Program-made: the position numbers and the translations under genes
Notes under the pieces: model-generated
Seen by the model: only the letters and a program-made list of their open reading frames with translations
Databases searched by the model: none
Told to the model about the DNA's origin: nothing
Origin: Erythrobacteraceae bacterium
Lineage (GTDB): Bacteria; Pseudomonadota; Alphaproteobacteria; Sphingomonadales; Sphingomonadaceae
Assembly (NCBI GenBank): GCA_027489065.1
Contig: JAIYAM010000008.1
Span: 1 to 64,000, forward strand
DNA: 64,000 nucleotides
Direction: 5' to 3'
Shown here: one piece after another, positions 46,084 through 55,896 of the stretch
Position numbering within the stretch: the stretch's first letter is position 1
Layout: every line of letters starts with the position of its first letter

Positions 46084-46279
46084 GGCTTGCTGTCCCTTGC
46101 GAGGTGCATCAGTGCCATAATACAGCCATGCGGTCAAGCAAGCGCGGTGCCGCCGCCACAGTCGGTGCCGCCATTCAGGCACCGGCAATTGCACCCTTCA
46201 CACAACTGAAACACGCGCTAGGGTGCGCGCCCATGGGACCGCGCCGGAGAGAGGCGCACTTCGTAGGATATTCTTTTTC

Positions 46280-47824
46280 ATGGCCACAGCTGAGCTTCCG
46301 CACGGGGATAGCGCCGGGACGTTCCTCGGCCACCCCAAGGGTCTGTTCGTCCTCTTCTTTGCCGAGATGTGGGAGCGTTTCTCCTACTACGGGATGCGGG
46401 CGCTGCTGATCTTCTATCTCACCCAGCACTGGCTGTTCAACGACAGTCAGGCGGGGGTGATATACGGCGCCTATACTGCGCTGGTTTACATCACCCCGGT
46501 GCTCGGCGGCTATCTGGCGGACAAGTATCTCGGCCAGAGGAAGGCTGTGGCCTACGGAGCAGTGCTGCTGACCTTCGGCCACTTCCTGATGGGCTTCGAG
46601 GGCAATGGCGGGCAGGACCCGGCGGCTCTCAACCTCTTCTGGCTGGCGCTGGCTTTCATCATCGTCGGCTCGGGCTTCCTGAAGGCGAACATCTCGGTGA
46701 TCGTCGGCCAGCTTTACCCGCGCACGGACGTGCGGCGGGATGGCGCCTACACGATCTTCTACATGGGAATTAACTTGGGCGCGGCACTCGGTTCGCTGCT
46801 CTGCGGTTACCTTGGCCAGACCTACGGCTGGTCCTACGGCTTCGGGGCGGCCGGCTTCGGGATGTTGCTCGGCCTCGTCGTGTTCACGGTGTTCAAGCCG
46901 CTGCTGCTCGGCCGCGGCGAGCCGCCGGCGGGCCTGACCAAGGGGCTCGAATGGGGGCTCTATGCGATCGGCCTTGTTGCGGTGATCGCGTGCTGGTGGA
47001 TGGTGCAGAATCAGGCGGTCGTCGGCACCCTGCTGGGCATCTCGGGAGCGGCACTGGTTGCCTATGTGCTCTACACGGCGGTGGTGAAGCTCGAACCGCA
47101 CGACCGCGACCGGATCTTCGCGGCGATGTTCCTGATCCTCGGCTCGATCCTGTTCTGGGCGCTTTTCGAGCAGGCAGGCTCCTCGCTGAACCTCTACACC
47201 GATCGTTATGTCGACCGTGCGGGCGTGCCCGCCTCGATGTTCCAGTCGATCAACGCGATCTACATCGTGCTCCTCGCGCCGCTGTTCGCGGCGCTGTGGA
47301 CGTGGCTGGGTCGGCGCGGGCTCGAGCCCTCGGCCCCGGCCAAGTTCGGTCTGGCGCTGATGCAGCTGGGTGCGGGCTTCCTGGTGCTGGTGTGGGGCGC
47401 GGCGACGGGCGAGATGACTCCCGTGCTGTTCATCTTCCTCATCTACCTGCTCCACACCACCGGCGAGCTGTGCCTCAGCCCGGTCGGCCTCAGCGCTATG
47501 AACCGGCTGGCACCGGCGCACATGGCCTCGTTGATCATGGGCACCTGGTTCTTCGCCTCGGCGACCGGCAACTTCGCCGCAGGCCTCATCGCTGCTGCGA
47601 CCGGTTCGGAAGCGGCCTCTGGCGAGGGCGCGGCGAAGGAGACCGTGCTCGGCGTCTACAGCCAGATCGGCTGGGTGGCGATCGCGGTGGGCGTCGGCGT
47701 GCTGGCGGTCAGCCCGCTGATCAAGAAGCTGATGCACCTAGACACCTTGCGCGACGACACGCCGGGCGACGATCAGCAAGGCGCAGACGAGGCCTATCCC
47801 GTCGCTGCCCGCCCTGCCGAGTAA
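46280..47824 (+). CDS. POT-family proton-coupled peptide transporter
   Basis: Inner-membrane MFS transporter of 514 residues importing di- and tripeptides with protons. The PTR2 signature FFAEMWERFSYYGMRALL, containing the ExxERFxYY proton-coupling motif, is at about residues 28-45. About 14 hydrophobic helices follow, with LGGYLADKYLGQRKAV, FKANISVIVGQLY-type GSGFLKANISVIVGQLYP and TTGELCLSPVGLSAMNRLAP. It is followed by exported amidohydrolase genes that may use imported or periplasmic peptides. Confidence 0.95.
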   Translation: MATAELPHGDSAGTFLGHPKGLFVLFFAEMWERFSYYGMRALLIFYLTQHWLFNDSQAGVIYGAYTALVYITPVLGGYLADKYLGQRKAVAYGAVLLTFGHFLMGFEGNGGQDPAALNLFWLALAFIIVGSGFLKANISVIVGQLYPRTDVRRDGAYTIFYMGINLGAALGSLLCGYLGQTYGWSYGFGAAGFGMLLGLVVFTVFKPLLLGRGEPPAGLTKGLEWGLYAIGLVAVIACWWMVQNQAVVGTLLGISGAALVAYVLYTAVVKLEPHDRDRIFAAMFLILGSILFWALFEQAGSSLNLYTDRYVDRAGVPASMFQSINAIYIVLLAPLFAALWTWLGRRGLEPSAPAKFGLALMQLGAGFLVLVWGAATGEMTPVLFIFLIYLLHTTGELCLSPVGLSAMNRLAPAHMASLIMGTWFFASATGNFAAGLIAAATGSEAASGEGAAKETVLGVYSQIGWVAIAVGVGVLAVSPLIKKLMHLDTLRDDTPGDDQQGADEAYPVAARPAE

Positions 47825-47865
47825 ACTCCGCCTGACGCGGTAGTCGTCAAACGACATGGACAACC

Positions 47866-47903
47866 TTCCCGTTTCCCGTCACATTCGTGACCGGGAAACG
47901 GAA
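47866..47903 (+). promoter_or_regulatory. long hairpin ahead of amidohydrolase gene
   Basis: The arms 47866-47882 and 47887-47903 form a stem of about 16 bp with a bulge and the loop ATTC. The right arm ends inside the purine-rich ribosome site (GGAAGGGG, 47900-47907) just before the ATG at 47913. It may be an RNA hairpin that limits translation, a 3'-end structure for the POT gene, or a protein operator. Confidence 0.5.
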
Positions 47904-47912
47904 GGGGTTTCG

Positions 47913-49343
47913 ATGAAGTCATACGAATTGCCGCGAGCGCGCATGGGCGCGCTTGCCACGCTGGCGAGCGCACTCGCGCTCGCCGCCTGCGCCACCACCG
48001 GGGGGTCGGGCGATGCCGCCAGCGCCTCGGCCAAGCCTGCCAAATCGGACGAGACCTTTGCCGCCACCCCGGCGGGCGAGCCGGTCTATGCCTCGACCTA
48101 CAAACCCTATCCCGGCGTTGCCACCGCGATCCGCGGCGCGACCGTCTATGACGGGCGCGGCGGGCGCATTGAAGGGGGCGTCGTGTTCATGTCCGGCGGC
48201 GCAATCGTCGCGGTCGGCGGCCCCGACACTCCGATCCCCGCCGATATCAATGTGCTCGACGGCACGGGCAAGTTCGTCACCCCCGGGATCATCGACATCC
48301 ACTCGCACCTCGGCGACTATCCCTCGCCCGGTGTAGAGGCGAATTCGGACGGCAACGAGGCGACCGCCCCGACTACGCCTGAAGTCTGGGCCGAACACTC
48401 GGTCTGGCCGCAGGACCCCGGTTTCAGCCGCGCGCTCGCGAATGGCGGGATCACGTCCTTGCAGATCCTCCCCGGCTCGGCGAACCTGATGGGCGGACGC
48501 TCGGTGACGCTCAAGAACGTGCCGGCGCGCACCACGCAGGGGATGAAGTTCCCCGGCGCGCCCTATTCGATGAAGATGGCCTGCGGCGAGAACCCCAAGC
48601 GGGTCTATGGCAGCCGCGGGCGGATGCCATCGACCCGGATGGGCAACCTTGCAGTTAATCGCGAGACCTGGCTCTCCGCGATCGACTACGCGAATGATCC
48701 GAAAGCCAAGCGCGACCTCGGCAAGGAAACGCTGGTTGGCGTGCTCAAGGGCGAGATCCTGATCCAGAACCACTGCTACCGCGCCGACGAAATGGCGCTG
48801 GTGCTCGATATGGCCAAGGAGATGGGCTACAAGGTCGCCGCCTTTCACCACGCGGTCGAGGCTTACAAGATCGGCGATCTCCTCAAGGAGAACGACGTGT
48901 GCAGCGCGATCTGGGCCGACTGGTACGGCTTCAAGATGGAAAGCTACGACGGCATCCGCGAGAACGCCGCCTTCCTCCAGAGGGAGGGCGCCTGCGTGGT
49001 GATCCATTCGGACGACCAGAACGATATCCAGCGGCTCAATCAGGAAGCGCGCAAGGCGCAGAAGGCTGGTCTGCGGGTCGGCATCAACATCTCCGACGCA
49101 ACGGTGATCCAGTGGATCACCTACAACGCGGCCAAGGCGATGGGCATTGCCGACAAGACCGGCAGCCTCGAGAAGGGCAAGATGGCCGACGTGGTGCTGT
49201 GGAACGGCGATCCGCTCTCGGTCTATTCGCGCCCCGAGAAGGTGTGGATCGACGGTGCGCTGATGTTCGATGCAATGAACCCCAAGACGCGCCCGGTGAG
49301 CGATTTCGAGCTCGGCCAGCCCGGTGAAGGAGATGTGAAATGA
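47913..49343 (+). CDS. exported amidohydrolase lipoprotein
   Basis: Amidohydrolase-superfamily protein of 476 residues, similar to imidazolonepropionase/prolidase-type exported hydrolases. A lipoprotein signal (ATLASALALAAC, Cys26) is followed by a Ser/Ala linker. The metal-binding HxH is intact: H130 and H132 in PGIIDIHSHLGDYPS. Further likely ligands are in YKVAAFHHAVEAYKI and CVVIHSDDQNDIQ. The C-terminal beta-sandwich has KGKMADVVLWNGDPLSVYS. Substrate unknown. The stop overlaps the next gene, a related but degenerate protein (ATGA). Confidence 0.92.
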   Translation: MKSYELPRARMGALATLASALALAACATTGGSGDAASASAKPAKSDETFAATPAGEPVYASTYKPYPGVATAIRGATVYDGRGGRIEGGVVFMSGGAIVAVGGPDTPIPADINVLDGTGKFVTPGIIDIHSHLGDYPSPGVEANSDGNEATAPTTPEVWAEHSVWPQDPGFSRALANGGITSLQILPGSANLMGGRSVTLKNVPARTTQGMKFPGAPYSMKMACGENPKRVYGSRGRMPSTRMGNLAVNRETWLSAIDYANDPKAKRDLGKETLVGVLKGEILIQNHCYRADEMALVLDMAKEMGYKVAAFHHAVEAYKIGDLLKENDVCSAIWADWYGFKMESYDGIRENAAFLQREGACVVIHSDDQNDIQRLNQEARKAQKAGLRVGINISDATVIQWITYNAAKAMGIADKTGSLEKGKMADVVLWNGDPLSVYSRPEKVWIDGALMFDAMNPKTRPVSDFELGQPGEGDVK

Positions 49344-50665
49344 AGCGGCTCCCCACCTTCGGCGCGGCCAACACGCTCGCGCTGGCGCTTGGCCTCGCAG
49401 CCAGCCCCGCGCTGGCGCAGGACGTCACGATCACCAATGCGAAGCTCGTCATCGGCGACGGTTCGGCCCCGATCGAGGGCGGCACCGTGGTCGTCAAGGC
49501 CGGCCAGATCGTCTATGCAGGTCCGGCGGCAGGCGCGCCTGCGGGCGGGGCCACTCTCGATGCCAAGGGCGCCTACGTAACCCCCGGCATCTTCGCGACC
49601 ATCACAACGCTCGGCCTCGCCGACGTCGGGGCGGTCAGCCAGTCGAATGACGCTTCCGCCGACAAGGCGCCGTTCAGCGCCTCGCTCGATGCCTCCAGGG
49701 CGATCAATCCGACTTCGCAGCACATCCTCGTCCACAAGGCGGCTGGGATCACCCGCGCCGCCACGACGATGCAGCCGGGCGGCTCGATCTTTGCAGGGCA
49801 AGGCGCGATCATCGACCTCGATGGCGATCCCAACCCGATTGTCCAGCCGCGCGCCTTCCAGATGGTGGTGCTCGGCGAGGCCGGGGCGGCGGCATCGGGC
49901 GGCAGCCGGGCGGCGGCGCACGTGCTGCTGCGCGCGAGCTTGCGCGAGGCGCAGGCGCTGGTCGGCAAGACCGGTATTCCGGAAACCACCGCGATCGACA
50001 AGGGCGACGAGGTTTACCTCAGCCGCTTCGATGCCGAAGCGCTGGTGCCGGTGGTGACGGGCAAGCAGAAGCTCTACGTCGCCGCCGACCGCATGGCCGA
50101 CATCCGCGCCACGCTGGCCCTGAAGCAGGAGTTCCCCAAGCTCGATCTCGTGCTGGTCGGCGCGACCGAGGGCTGGCTGGTCGCAAATGACATCGCGGCT
50201 GCCGGCGTACCGGTGATCGCCAACGGTCTTGTCGATCTGCCCGAAAGCTTCGAGCAATTGGGCGCGACGCAGTCCAACATCGGTCGTATGCAGCGCGCCG
50301 GGGTCAAGGTCGCGATCAACGCCGCAGCCGATCAGAACGCGCGTCGCCTGCCGCAGGTGGCGGGCAATCTCGTGGCGCTCACCCGGCTGCCGGGCGCGGC
50401 GGGCCTGACTTGGGATCAGGCCTTCGCGGCGATCAGCTCGGTTCCTGCCGACATCAGCGGCATGGGCGGCAAGGCCGGCGTACTGAAAGCAGGCGCATTG
50501 GGCGACGTGGTGATCTGGGATGGCGATCCGCTCGAACTGGGCACGGTGCCGACACGGGTGTTCATCGGAGGGGTCCAGCAGGATCTCACCAACCACCAGA
50601 CCCGCCTGCGCGACCGCTACATGGACCTCGACGAGAGCGACCGGCCCAAGGCCTACGACTGGTGA
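49340..50665 (+). CDS. exported amidohydrolase-like protein lacking HxH motif
   Basis: 441-residue relative of the upstream enzyme, with a signal peptide (LALALGLAASPALAQ). The amidohydrolase frame is recognisable at both ends (ITNAKLVIGDGSAPIEGGTVVVKAG, PGIFATITTLG, KAGALGDVVIWDGDPLELGTVP). The first metal motif is lost: where the neighbour reads IIDIHSHLG, this protein reads IFATITTLG, so both histidines are gone. It is probably catalytically inactive and may form a complex with its coupled partner, as inferred from the ATGA overlap. Confidence 0.88.
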   Translation: MKRLPTFGAANTLALALGLAASPALAQDVTITNAKLVIGDGSAPIEGGTVVVKAGQIVYAGPAAGAPAGGATLDAKGAYVTPGIFATITTLGLADVGAVSQSNDASADKAPFSASLDASRAINPTSQHILVHKAAGITRAATTMQPGGSIFAGQGAIIDLDGDPNPIVQPRAFQMVVLGEAGAAASGGSRAAAHVLLRASLREAQALVGKTGIPETTAIDKGDEVYLSRFDAEALVPVVTGKQKLYVAADRMADIRATLALKQEFPKLDLVLVGATEGWLVANDIAAAGVPVIANGLVDLPESFEQLGATQSNIGRMQRAGVKVAINAAADQNARRLPQVAGNLVALTRLPGAAGLTWDQAFAAISSVPADISGMGGKAGVLKAGALGDVVIWDGDPLELGTVPTRVFIGGVQQDLTNHQTRLRDRYMDLDESDRPKAYDW

Positions 50666-51180
50666 GGCGGTGGCCTGTGAAGACGATCGCCGCGGCCTTT
50701 GCCGGGTCGCTTTTGCTCGCCCTGCCATCGTCGGCCCATGCACAGGATGGGCCGGGCGAGGCCGAGGCGGCGCGGGATGCGCAAAGCCCCGCGTGGCATG
50801 CGCAGCAGCAGCTCTATCTGCTCGGCCTGACCGCTGAAGACGGCTGGCATTTCGTGGATGGCGGGGTTCGCTGGCGCTGGATCAAGTATCTCGCAGCGGA
50901 CCGCAAGCCTACGATCACCGATGTGGTCACCGTCCACTACGAAGGGCGCCTGCTCGACGGGACGGTGTTCGACAGCTCCTATGCGCGCGGTCAGCCTGCG
51001 ACCTTCCCGCTCGCCCGGCTGGTCAAGGGCTGGCAGCTCGCCATACCGAACATGGGCGTGGGCGAGACGATCGAGATCGCCATCCCCGCCGACCTCGCCT
51101 ACGGGCCGGTTGGGCGGGGGCCGATCCCGGGCAATGCGACGCTGCTATTCAAGGTGGAGCTGATCGCGATCGGGGGCTAG
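50662..51180 (+). CDS. exported FKBP-type peptidyl-prolyl isomerase
   Basis: Periplasmic FKBP isomerase of 172 residues that helps fold secreted proteins. A signal peptide (about 1-28; KTIAAAFAGSLLLALPSSAHAQ) precedes a spacer and an FKBP domain from about residue 85 (VTVHYEGRLLDGTVFDSSYARGQPATFPLARLVKGWQLAIPNMGVGE, AYGPVGRGPIPGNATLLFKVEL). GTG 50662 overlaps the upstream stop by 4 bp, matching the coupling seen in this operon and giving a basic N-region; GTG 50677 is the alternative start. Confidence 0.87.
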   Translation: MRRWPVKTIAAAFAGSLLLALPSSAHAQDGPGEAEAARDAQSPAWHAQQQLYLLGLTAEDGWHFVDGGVRWRWIKYLAADRKPTITDVVTVHYEGRLLDGTVFDSSYARGQPATFPLARLVKGWQLAIPNMGVGETIEIAIPADLAYGPVGRGPIPGNATLLFKVELIAIGG

Positions 51181-51205
51181 TCTTGGTCCAATAGGGGGGC
51201 ACAAC

Positions 51206-51883
51206 ATGGGCGGAGACTTGATCACACTGGTGGCGGCGAATGCCGCTTTCGTCGGCTCGCATTTCGCCATGTCGCATCCCTTGCGCGGGCCGATGGTGCG
51301 GGTGCTGGGGGCGGGAGGCTTCCAGATCGCCTACACGGTGGTGAGCTTTGCCACCCTCGCATGGGTCTATCTGGCCTTTATCGCCGCGCCGCCTGCCGAC
51401 CTGCCGGGGTCGGGAGATATCGGCTGGATCGCTGCCAGCCTCATCACGATGCCCGCGATGATCCTGTTGGCCGGTTCCTTCATCGGCAACCCCGCTTTGC
51501 CCACGCCGCTCGCCGAGGCGCAGGCCCGCGCGACCCCGCGCGGCGTGTTCCGCGTCACGCGTCACCCGATGATGTGGGCGATCGGCCTCTGGGCGCTCTC
51601 CCACCTCGTGCTGTTCTGGAGCCTGCGAACAATGATCACCGCCTTGGCGATGGGCGTTCTCGCGCTGGTCGGCGCGAAGCTTCAGGACGGCAAGAAGGCC
51701 GCGTTGATGGGTGACGCATGGGCGGAGTGGTCGTCGAAGACAAGCTACTGGCCGCGCTGGAGCCAGCTCCTGCGCGTCGGCACGGTGCCGCTCATCGCCG
51801 GCACGGTGCTGTGGCTCGTCGGCACATGGCTCCACCTGTGGCTGGCAGGCATCCCGGCGGGCGTGTGGAAGTGGCTGGCCTAG
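51206..51883 (+). CDS. NnrU-family membrane protein
   Basis: Integral membrane protein of 225 residues with about six helices. NnrU family, related to the heme-binding 15-cis-zeta-carotene isomerase of plants; originally found with nitrogen-oxide reduction genes. Recognisable segments are ANAAFVGSHFAMSHPLRGPMVRVLG and VFRVTRHPMMWAIGLWALSHL with conserved histidines. No denitrification gene is nearby. It probably belongs to the unit that starts with the amidohydrolases; the spacing to the FKBP gene is 25 bases. Its stop abuts the convergent crotonase gene. Confidence 0.9.
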   Translation: MGGDLITLVAANAAFVGSHFAMSHPLRGPMVRVLGAGGFQIAYTVVSFATLAWVYLAFIAAPPADLPGSGDIGWIAASLITMPAMILLAGSFIGNPALPTPLAEAQARATPRGVFRVTRHPMMWAIGLWALSHLVLFWSLRTMITALAMGVLALVGAKLQDGKKAALMGDAWAEWSSKTSYWPRWSQLLRVGTVPLIAGTVLWLVGTWLHLWLAGIPAGVWKWLA

Positions 51884-52681
51884 CTACTCGCCTTTGAAGA
51901 CCGCGGCGCGCTTCTCGATCAGCGCCGCGACGCCCTCGGCATGATCGGCGGTGGTGTGCATCATCGCCTGCGTGTTGGCGGCGAGCTCCAGCGCCGTGTC
52001 GTAGCTCGTCTGCTGGCCCTGCCGCAGCAGGTTCTTGGTGTGACGCAGCGAATGCGGGGGGAGCAGCGCAATCTTCGCAGCCAGCGCCCGCGCCTCGTCC
52101 ATCAGCGCCTCGGGTGCGACCACGCGACTGACGAGGCCCCAGTCCTTGGCTGTCGCGGCGTCGATCACGTCGCCGGTGTAGAACAGCTCGGCCGCGCGGC
52201 TCATCCCGATCATGCGGGGGAGGATCCACGTGCCCCCGTCGCCGGGGATGATCCCGAGCTTGAGGAAGGTCACGCCGAACTTGGCGCTTGTCGAAGCGAT
52301 GCGAATGTCGGCGAGGCAGGCGACGTCGCAGCCCAGGCCGATCGCCGGGCCGTTGACCGCGGCGATCACGGGGACGCGCAGGCCATAGAGCGCGCGCAGC
52401 ATCAGGTGGATGTTGTCGCGGTAGCCGTCAGAAATCGCCGGGGTCGTGCCGCCGAAGGTCCCGGTCTTGTCCCGCATCGCCTTGACGTCGCCGCCGGCGC
52501 TGAACGCTCGGCCCGCGCCGGTGAGGATCACCACCCGGCAATTCATGTCACGGTTGATCGCATTGGAAACACGGACAAACTCGTCCCCGTCGCCGGGCGC
52601 GCCGAGCGGGTTCATGCTCTCGGCCCGGTCGAGCGTCAGGATCGTGACGGGGCCTTCCTGGGTAATCTGGATCAGGGACAT
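51884..52681 (-). CDS. enoyl-CoA hydratase/isomerase (crotonase) family
   Basis: Cytoplasmic crotonase-fold enzyme of 265 residues acting on CoA thioesters, most likely hydration of enoyl-CoA in fatty-acid breakdown. Markers are AGRAFSAGGDVKAMRD for the oxyanion hole, NGPAIGLGCDVACLADIRIAS, GVTFLKLGIIPGDGGTWILPR and AKDWGLVSRVV. The glutamate near GIIPGDGG is replaced (GDGG instead of xxGG with E), so hydratase chemistry is not certain; isomerase or thioesterase activity is possible. Single gene, divergent from mlaA. Confidence 0.93.
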   Translation of the reverse strand: MSLIQITQEGPVTILTLDRAESMNPLGAPGDGDEFVRVSNAINRDMNCRVVILTGAGRAFSAGGDVKAMRDKTGTFGGTTPAISDGYRDNIHLMLRALYGLRVPVIAAVNGPAIGLGCDVACLADIRIASTSAKFGVTFLKLGIIPGDGGTWILPRMIGMSRAAELFYTGDVIDAATAKDWGLVSRVVAPEALMDEARALAAKIALLPPHSLRHTKNLLRQGQQTSYDTALELAANTQAMMHTTADHAEGVAALIEKRAAVFKGE

Positions 52682-52798
52682 GGGGTGTTTGCGCCTTATC
52701 GTCTCTGGGATTCAGCTTGCCTAAAGGTGGCTGGTCTAAACGGCAACATCGCGCGACCGCTCGCGCATAAACGATAGGGAGGCAAAAGAAGGAACGCC

Positions 52799-53809
52799 AT
52801 GTCGACGCTCGCGCTCTTTGCCGCCTCGCCTTCGCTGCTGAGCGCCGCGCTCGCCGTCGCCGCCCCCGAGCCGCAGCCGCCGCTCGCGGTGGACGGGAAG
52901 GTGTGGAGCCTGTCCGCAGCCGAGCAGGTTCCGCCCTCGCAGATCCCGCCGCCGCAATCCGAGCCCGCCCAGGTTCCTCTGCAAGACCCCGCGCCGCAGC
53001 CCGACCAAGACGGGCAGCCGCAGAACGAGATCGTGGTCGAAGGTGAAGTCGGACCGCCCAAGAGCGACCCGCTCGAGAGCATCAACGAAGACAGCTACCG
53101 GATCACTCAGGCGGTCGACAGCGCGGTGGTCGAGCCGGTCGCCGATGCCTATCGCGATGGGCTCCCCGAGCCGATCCGTGACGGGCTCGGCAATGTCGTG
53201 CGCAACCTGGGCGAGCCGAGCAATGCGCTCAATTTTCTGTTGCAGGGCAAGGTCGGCAAAGCCTTCGAAACCTTGGGGCGGATGGCGATCAACACCACGA
53301 TCGGCGTGGGCGGGCTGTTCGACGTGGCCGGCAAGCGCGCCAAGCTGCCCTACCGCCGCAACGGCTTTGCCAACACCTTCGGCTATTATGGCGTCGGGCC
53401 GGGGCCCTATCTCTACCTGCCGATCACCGGGGCGACGACGGTCCGCGACCTGATCGGCAGCACGCTCGATCAGGCGCTGCTGCCATTCGCGGTGGGCAAG
53501 CCCTTCAACAAGCCCGCCTATGCAGCGACCTATTTCGTGGTCAACGGCCTCGACCAGCGGATCGCGTTCGACGAGGAGCTGGCCAAGATCGAGGCATCGG
53601 ATGATCCCTACCTCATGCGCCGCCAGACTTACCTCGAACGGCGCCGCCGCGAGATTGCCGCGCTGAAGGGCGAGACGGTGCCGGAGGAGGACAACCGCTG
53701 GACCGAAGAGCTCAACGCGCCCGCCGCAATAGCGGCTCCCGCGGATGGCGCAGCCGCCGCAGACGCGCCCGCGAACCCCGAAGCGATCGGCATTACCCGC
53801 CCGCGCTAG
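52799..53809 (+). CDS. mlaA: MlaA/VacJ-family outer-membrane lipid protein
   Basis: MlaA removes phospholipid from the outer leaflet of the outer membrane as part of the Mla system. The 336-residue protein has a short hydrophobic N-terminus (LALFAASPSLLSAALAVAA), a Pro/Gln-rich linker to about residue 80, and the MlaA domain (DPLESINEDSYRITQAVDSA, EPVADAYRDGLPEPIRDGL, RMAINTTIGVGGLFDVA, GVGPGPYLYLPI). No lipobox cysteine is present in the signal region, so it is not a typical lipoprotein here. The start is well supported by AGAAGGAA upstream. Confidence 0.92.
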   Translation: MSTLALFAASPSLLSAALAVAAPEPQPPLAVDGKVWSLSAAEQVPPSQIPPPQSEPAQVPLQDPAPQPDQDGQPQNEIVVEGEVGPPKSDPLESINEDSYRITQAVDSAVVEPVADAYRDGLPEPIRDGLGNVVRNLGEPSNALNFLLQGKVGKAFETLGRMAINTTIGVGGLFDVAGKRAKLPYRRNGFANTFGYYGVGPGPYLYLPITGATTVRDLIGSTLDQALLPFAVGKPFNKPAYAATYFVVNGLDQRIAFDEELAKIEASDDPYLMRRQTYLERRRREIAALKGETVPEEDNRWTEELNAPAAIAAPADGAAAADAPANPEAIGITRPR

Positions 53810-53863
53810 GGTCTCGGCGCCTCTTGCCGGGCGGTATTGCCAGGCGCTAGCTTGTGCGCCCGA

Positions 53864-55792
53864 TCAGGCCCGTGCTTCTTCGCCCGTGATCCCCGCGCTG
53901 TTGTGCTTCAGTGCCTTGAGCACGGTGTCCACGATCTGGGGGGCGTTGAGGCCCGCCTCGTCATACTGCTTCATCGGATCGTCGTGATCGATGAAGGTAT
54001 CGGGCAGGCGCAGCGTGCGCACTTTCAGGCCGTTGTCGGTCAGGCCCTCGTCGCTCGCAAAGGTCAGCACGTGCGCGCCGAGACCGCCGATCGCGCCTTC
54101 CTCGACTGTGACGATCACCTCGTGGGTGCGCATCAGCTTCGCGATCAGGTCTTCGTCGAGTGGCTTGGCAAAGCGCAGGTCGGCTACGGTGGTCGAGAGC
54201 CCCTTGGCCTCGAGCGTGTCGGCGGCCTTCAGAGCTTCGCCGAGGCGCGCGCCGAGCGAGAGGATTGCGACCTTGGTGCCTTCGCGGACGAGGCGGCCTT
54301 TGCCGATTTCGAGCTTCACCGGAACCTCCGGGAGCGGAACCCCCGTCCCGTTCCCGCGCGGATAGCGGAAGGCGATCGGGCCGTCGTCGTACTCGGCGGC
54401 GGTGTAGGTCATGTGGACCAGTTCCGCTTCGTCGGCAGCGGCCATCACCACCATGTTGGGCAAGGTGGCGAGGTAGGTGATGTCGAAGCTCCCCGCGTGG
54501 GTGGCCCCGTCGGCGCCGACCAGTCCGGCGCGGTCGATGGCGAAGCGCACGGGCAGGTTCTGGATGCACACGTCGTGCACGACCTGATCATAGGCGCGCT
54601 GGAGGAAGGTCGAATAGATCGCGGCAAAGGGCCGCATGCCTTCCGCCGCGAGACCGGCCGCAAACGTCACTGCGTGCTGTTCCGCGATGCCGACATCGAA
54701 GGTGCGCGAGGGGTGCGCCTTGGCGAACTTGTCGACGCCGGTGCCCGAGGGCATGGCGGCGGTGATCGCGCAGATCCGGTCGTCGGTTTCGGCAAGCTTT
54801 GCCAGCGTCAGGCCGAACACGTCCTGATAGGCCGGCGGCCCGGCGGCTGCCTTCGACTTCTCGCCGGTGACAACGTTGAACTTGGGCACGCCGTGATACT
54901 TGTCGGCCGAGTTTTCGGCGGGCGCGTAGCCCTTGCCCTTCTCGGTCACGACGTGGATCAGCACCGGGCCTTCGCTCGTGTCGCGCACGTTTTCCAGTAC
55001 CGGCAGGAGGTGGTCGAGATTGTGCCCGTCGATCGGGCCGACATAGTAGAAGCCTAGCTCCTCGAAGAGCGTGCCGCCCGTGACCATGCCGCGGGTGAAT
55101 TCCTCGGCCTTGCCGATGGTGTCGTGCAGGCGACGGCTCATCTTCTTGACGGCGCGGCTGGCGAGGCTGCGGATGCCGAGATATTCGCTCGAAGACACCA
55201 TGCGCGCCAGATAGGCCGAGAGGCCGCCGACGGGCGGGGCGATCGACATGTCGTTGTCGTTAAGGATGACGATCAGCCGGTTGCCCGCCTGCGCCGCGTT
55301 GTTCATCGCCTCGTAGGCCATGCCGGCACTCATCGAGCCGTCGCCGATCACGGCGATGCCGCGGCCCGTCTTGCCCTGAAGTTTGTTGGCAATGGCAAAG
55401 CCGAGCGCCGCCGAGATCGACGTCGACGAGTGCGCCGCGCCGAAGGGATCGTATTCGCTTTCGGAACGTTTGGTGAAGCCGCTGAGGCCGCCGCCCTGAC
55501 GCAAGGTGCGGATCCGGTCACGGCGGCCGGTGATGATCTTGTGCGGATAGCACTGGTGCCCCACGTCCCAGACCAGCTTGTCCTCGGGCGTGTTGAAGAC
55601 ATAGTGGATCGCGACGGTCAGTTCGACCACGCCGAGGCCCGAACCCAGGTGCCCGCCGGAGACGCTCACCGCGTCGATCATCTCGGAACGCAGTTCGTCG
55701 GCGAGTTGGCGGAGCTGTTCGGGCTTGAGGCGGCGCAGGTCGTCAGGAGTGTCAACCTGATCGAGCAGAGGTGTGTAAGGCGGTTGTGTCAT
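53864..55792 (-). CDS. dxs: 1-deoxy-D-xylulose-5-phosphate synthase
   Basis: Thiamine-dependent enzyme condensing pyruvate and glyceraldehyde 3-phosphate to DXP, the entry to the MEP isoprenoid pathway and a precursor of thiazole and pyridoxal. The 642-residue chain has [17 protein letters not shown], the TPP motif [17 protein letters not shown] with [12 protein letters not shown], the transketolase-like pyrimidine region [15 protein letters not shown] and the C-terminal domain. DXP made here is also a substrate of the fused thiazole synthase at 2958. Monocistronic, convergent with mlaA. Confidence 0.97.
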   Translation of the reverse strand: MTQPPYTPLLDQVDTPDDLRRLKPEQLRQLADELRSEMIDAVSVSGGHLGSGLGVVELTVAIHYVFNTPEDKLVWDVGHQCYPHKIITGRRDRIRTLRQGGGLSGFTKRSESEYDPFGAAHSSTSISAALGFAIANKLQGKTGRGIAVIGDGSMSAGMAYEAMNNAAQAGNRLIVILNDNDMSIAPPVGGLSAYLARMVSSSEYLGIRSLASRAVKKMSRRLHDTIGKAEEFTRGMVTGGTLFEELGFYYVGPIDGHNLDHLLPVLENVRDTSEGPVLIHVVTEKGKGYAPAENSADKYHGVPKFNVVTGEKSKAAAGPPAYQDVFGLTLAKLAETDDRICAITAAMPSGTGVDKFAKAHPSRTFDVGIAEQHAVTFAAGLAAEGMRPFAAIYSTFLQRAYDQVVHDVCIQNLPVRFAIDRAGLVGADGATHAGSFDITYLATLPNMVVMAAADEAELVHMTYTAAEYDDGPIAFRYPRGNGTGVPLPEVPVKLEIGKGRLVREGTKVAILSLGARLGEALKAADTLEAKGLSTTVADLRFAKPLDEDLIAKLMRTHEVIVTVEEGAIGGLGAHVLTFASDEGLTDNGLKVRTLRLPDTFIDHDDPMKQYDEAGLNAPQIVDTVLKALKHNSAGITGEEARA

Positions 55793-55896
55793 AACCCTCA
55801 GCCTTACACTCGCAAATCGGGCGTGTCGATGAAGGGTTGAGGCAGATCAATTCGCAGGGTCCCGGTTTGGTTCCCCCCGTCCCCCGCCGTGCCCGG

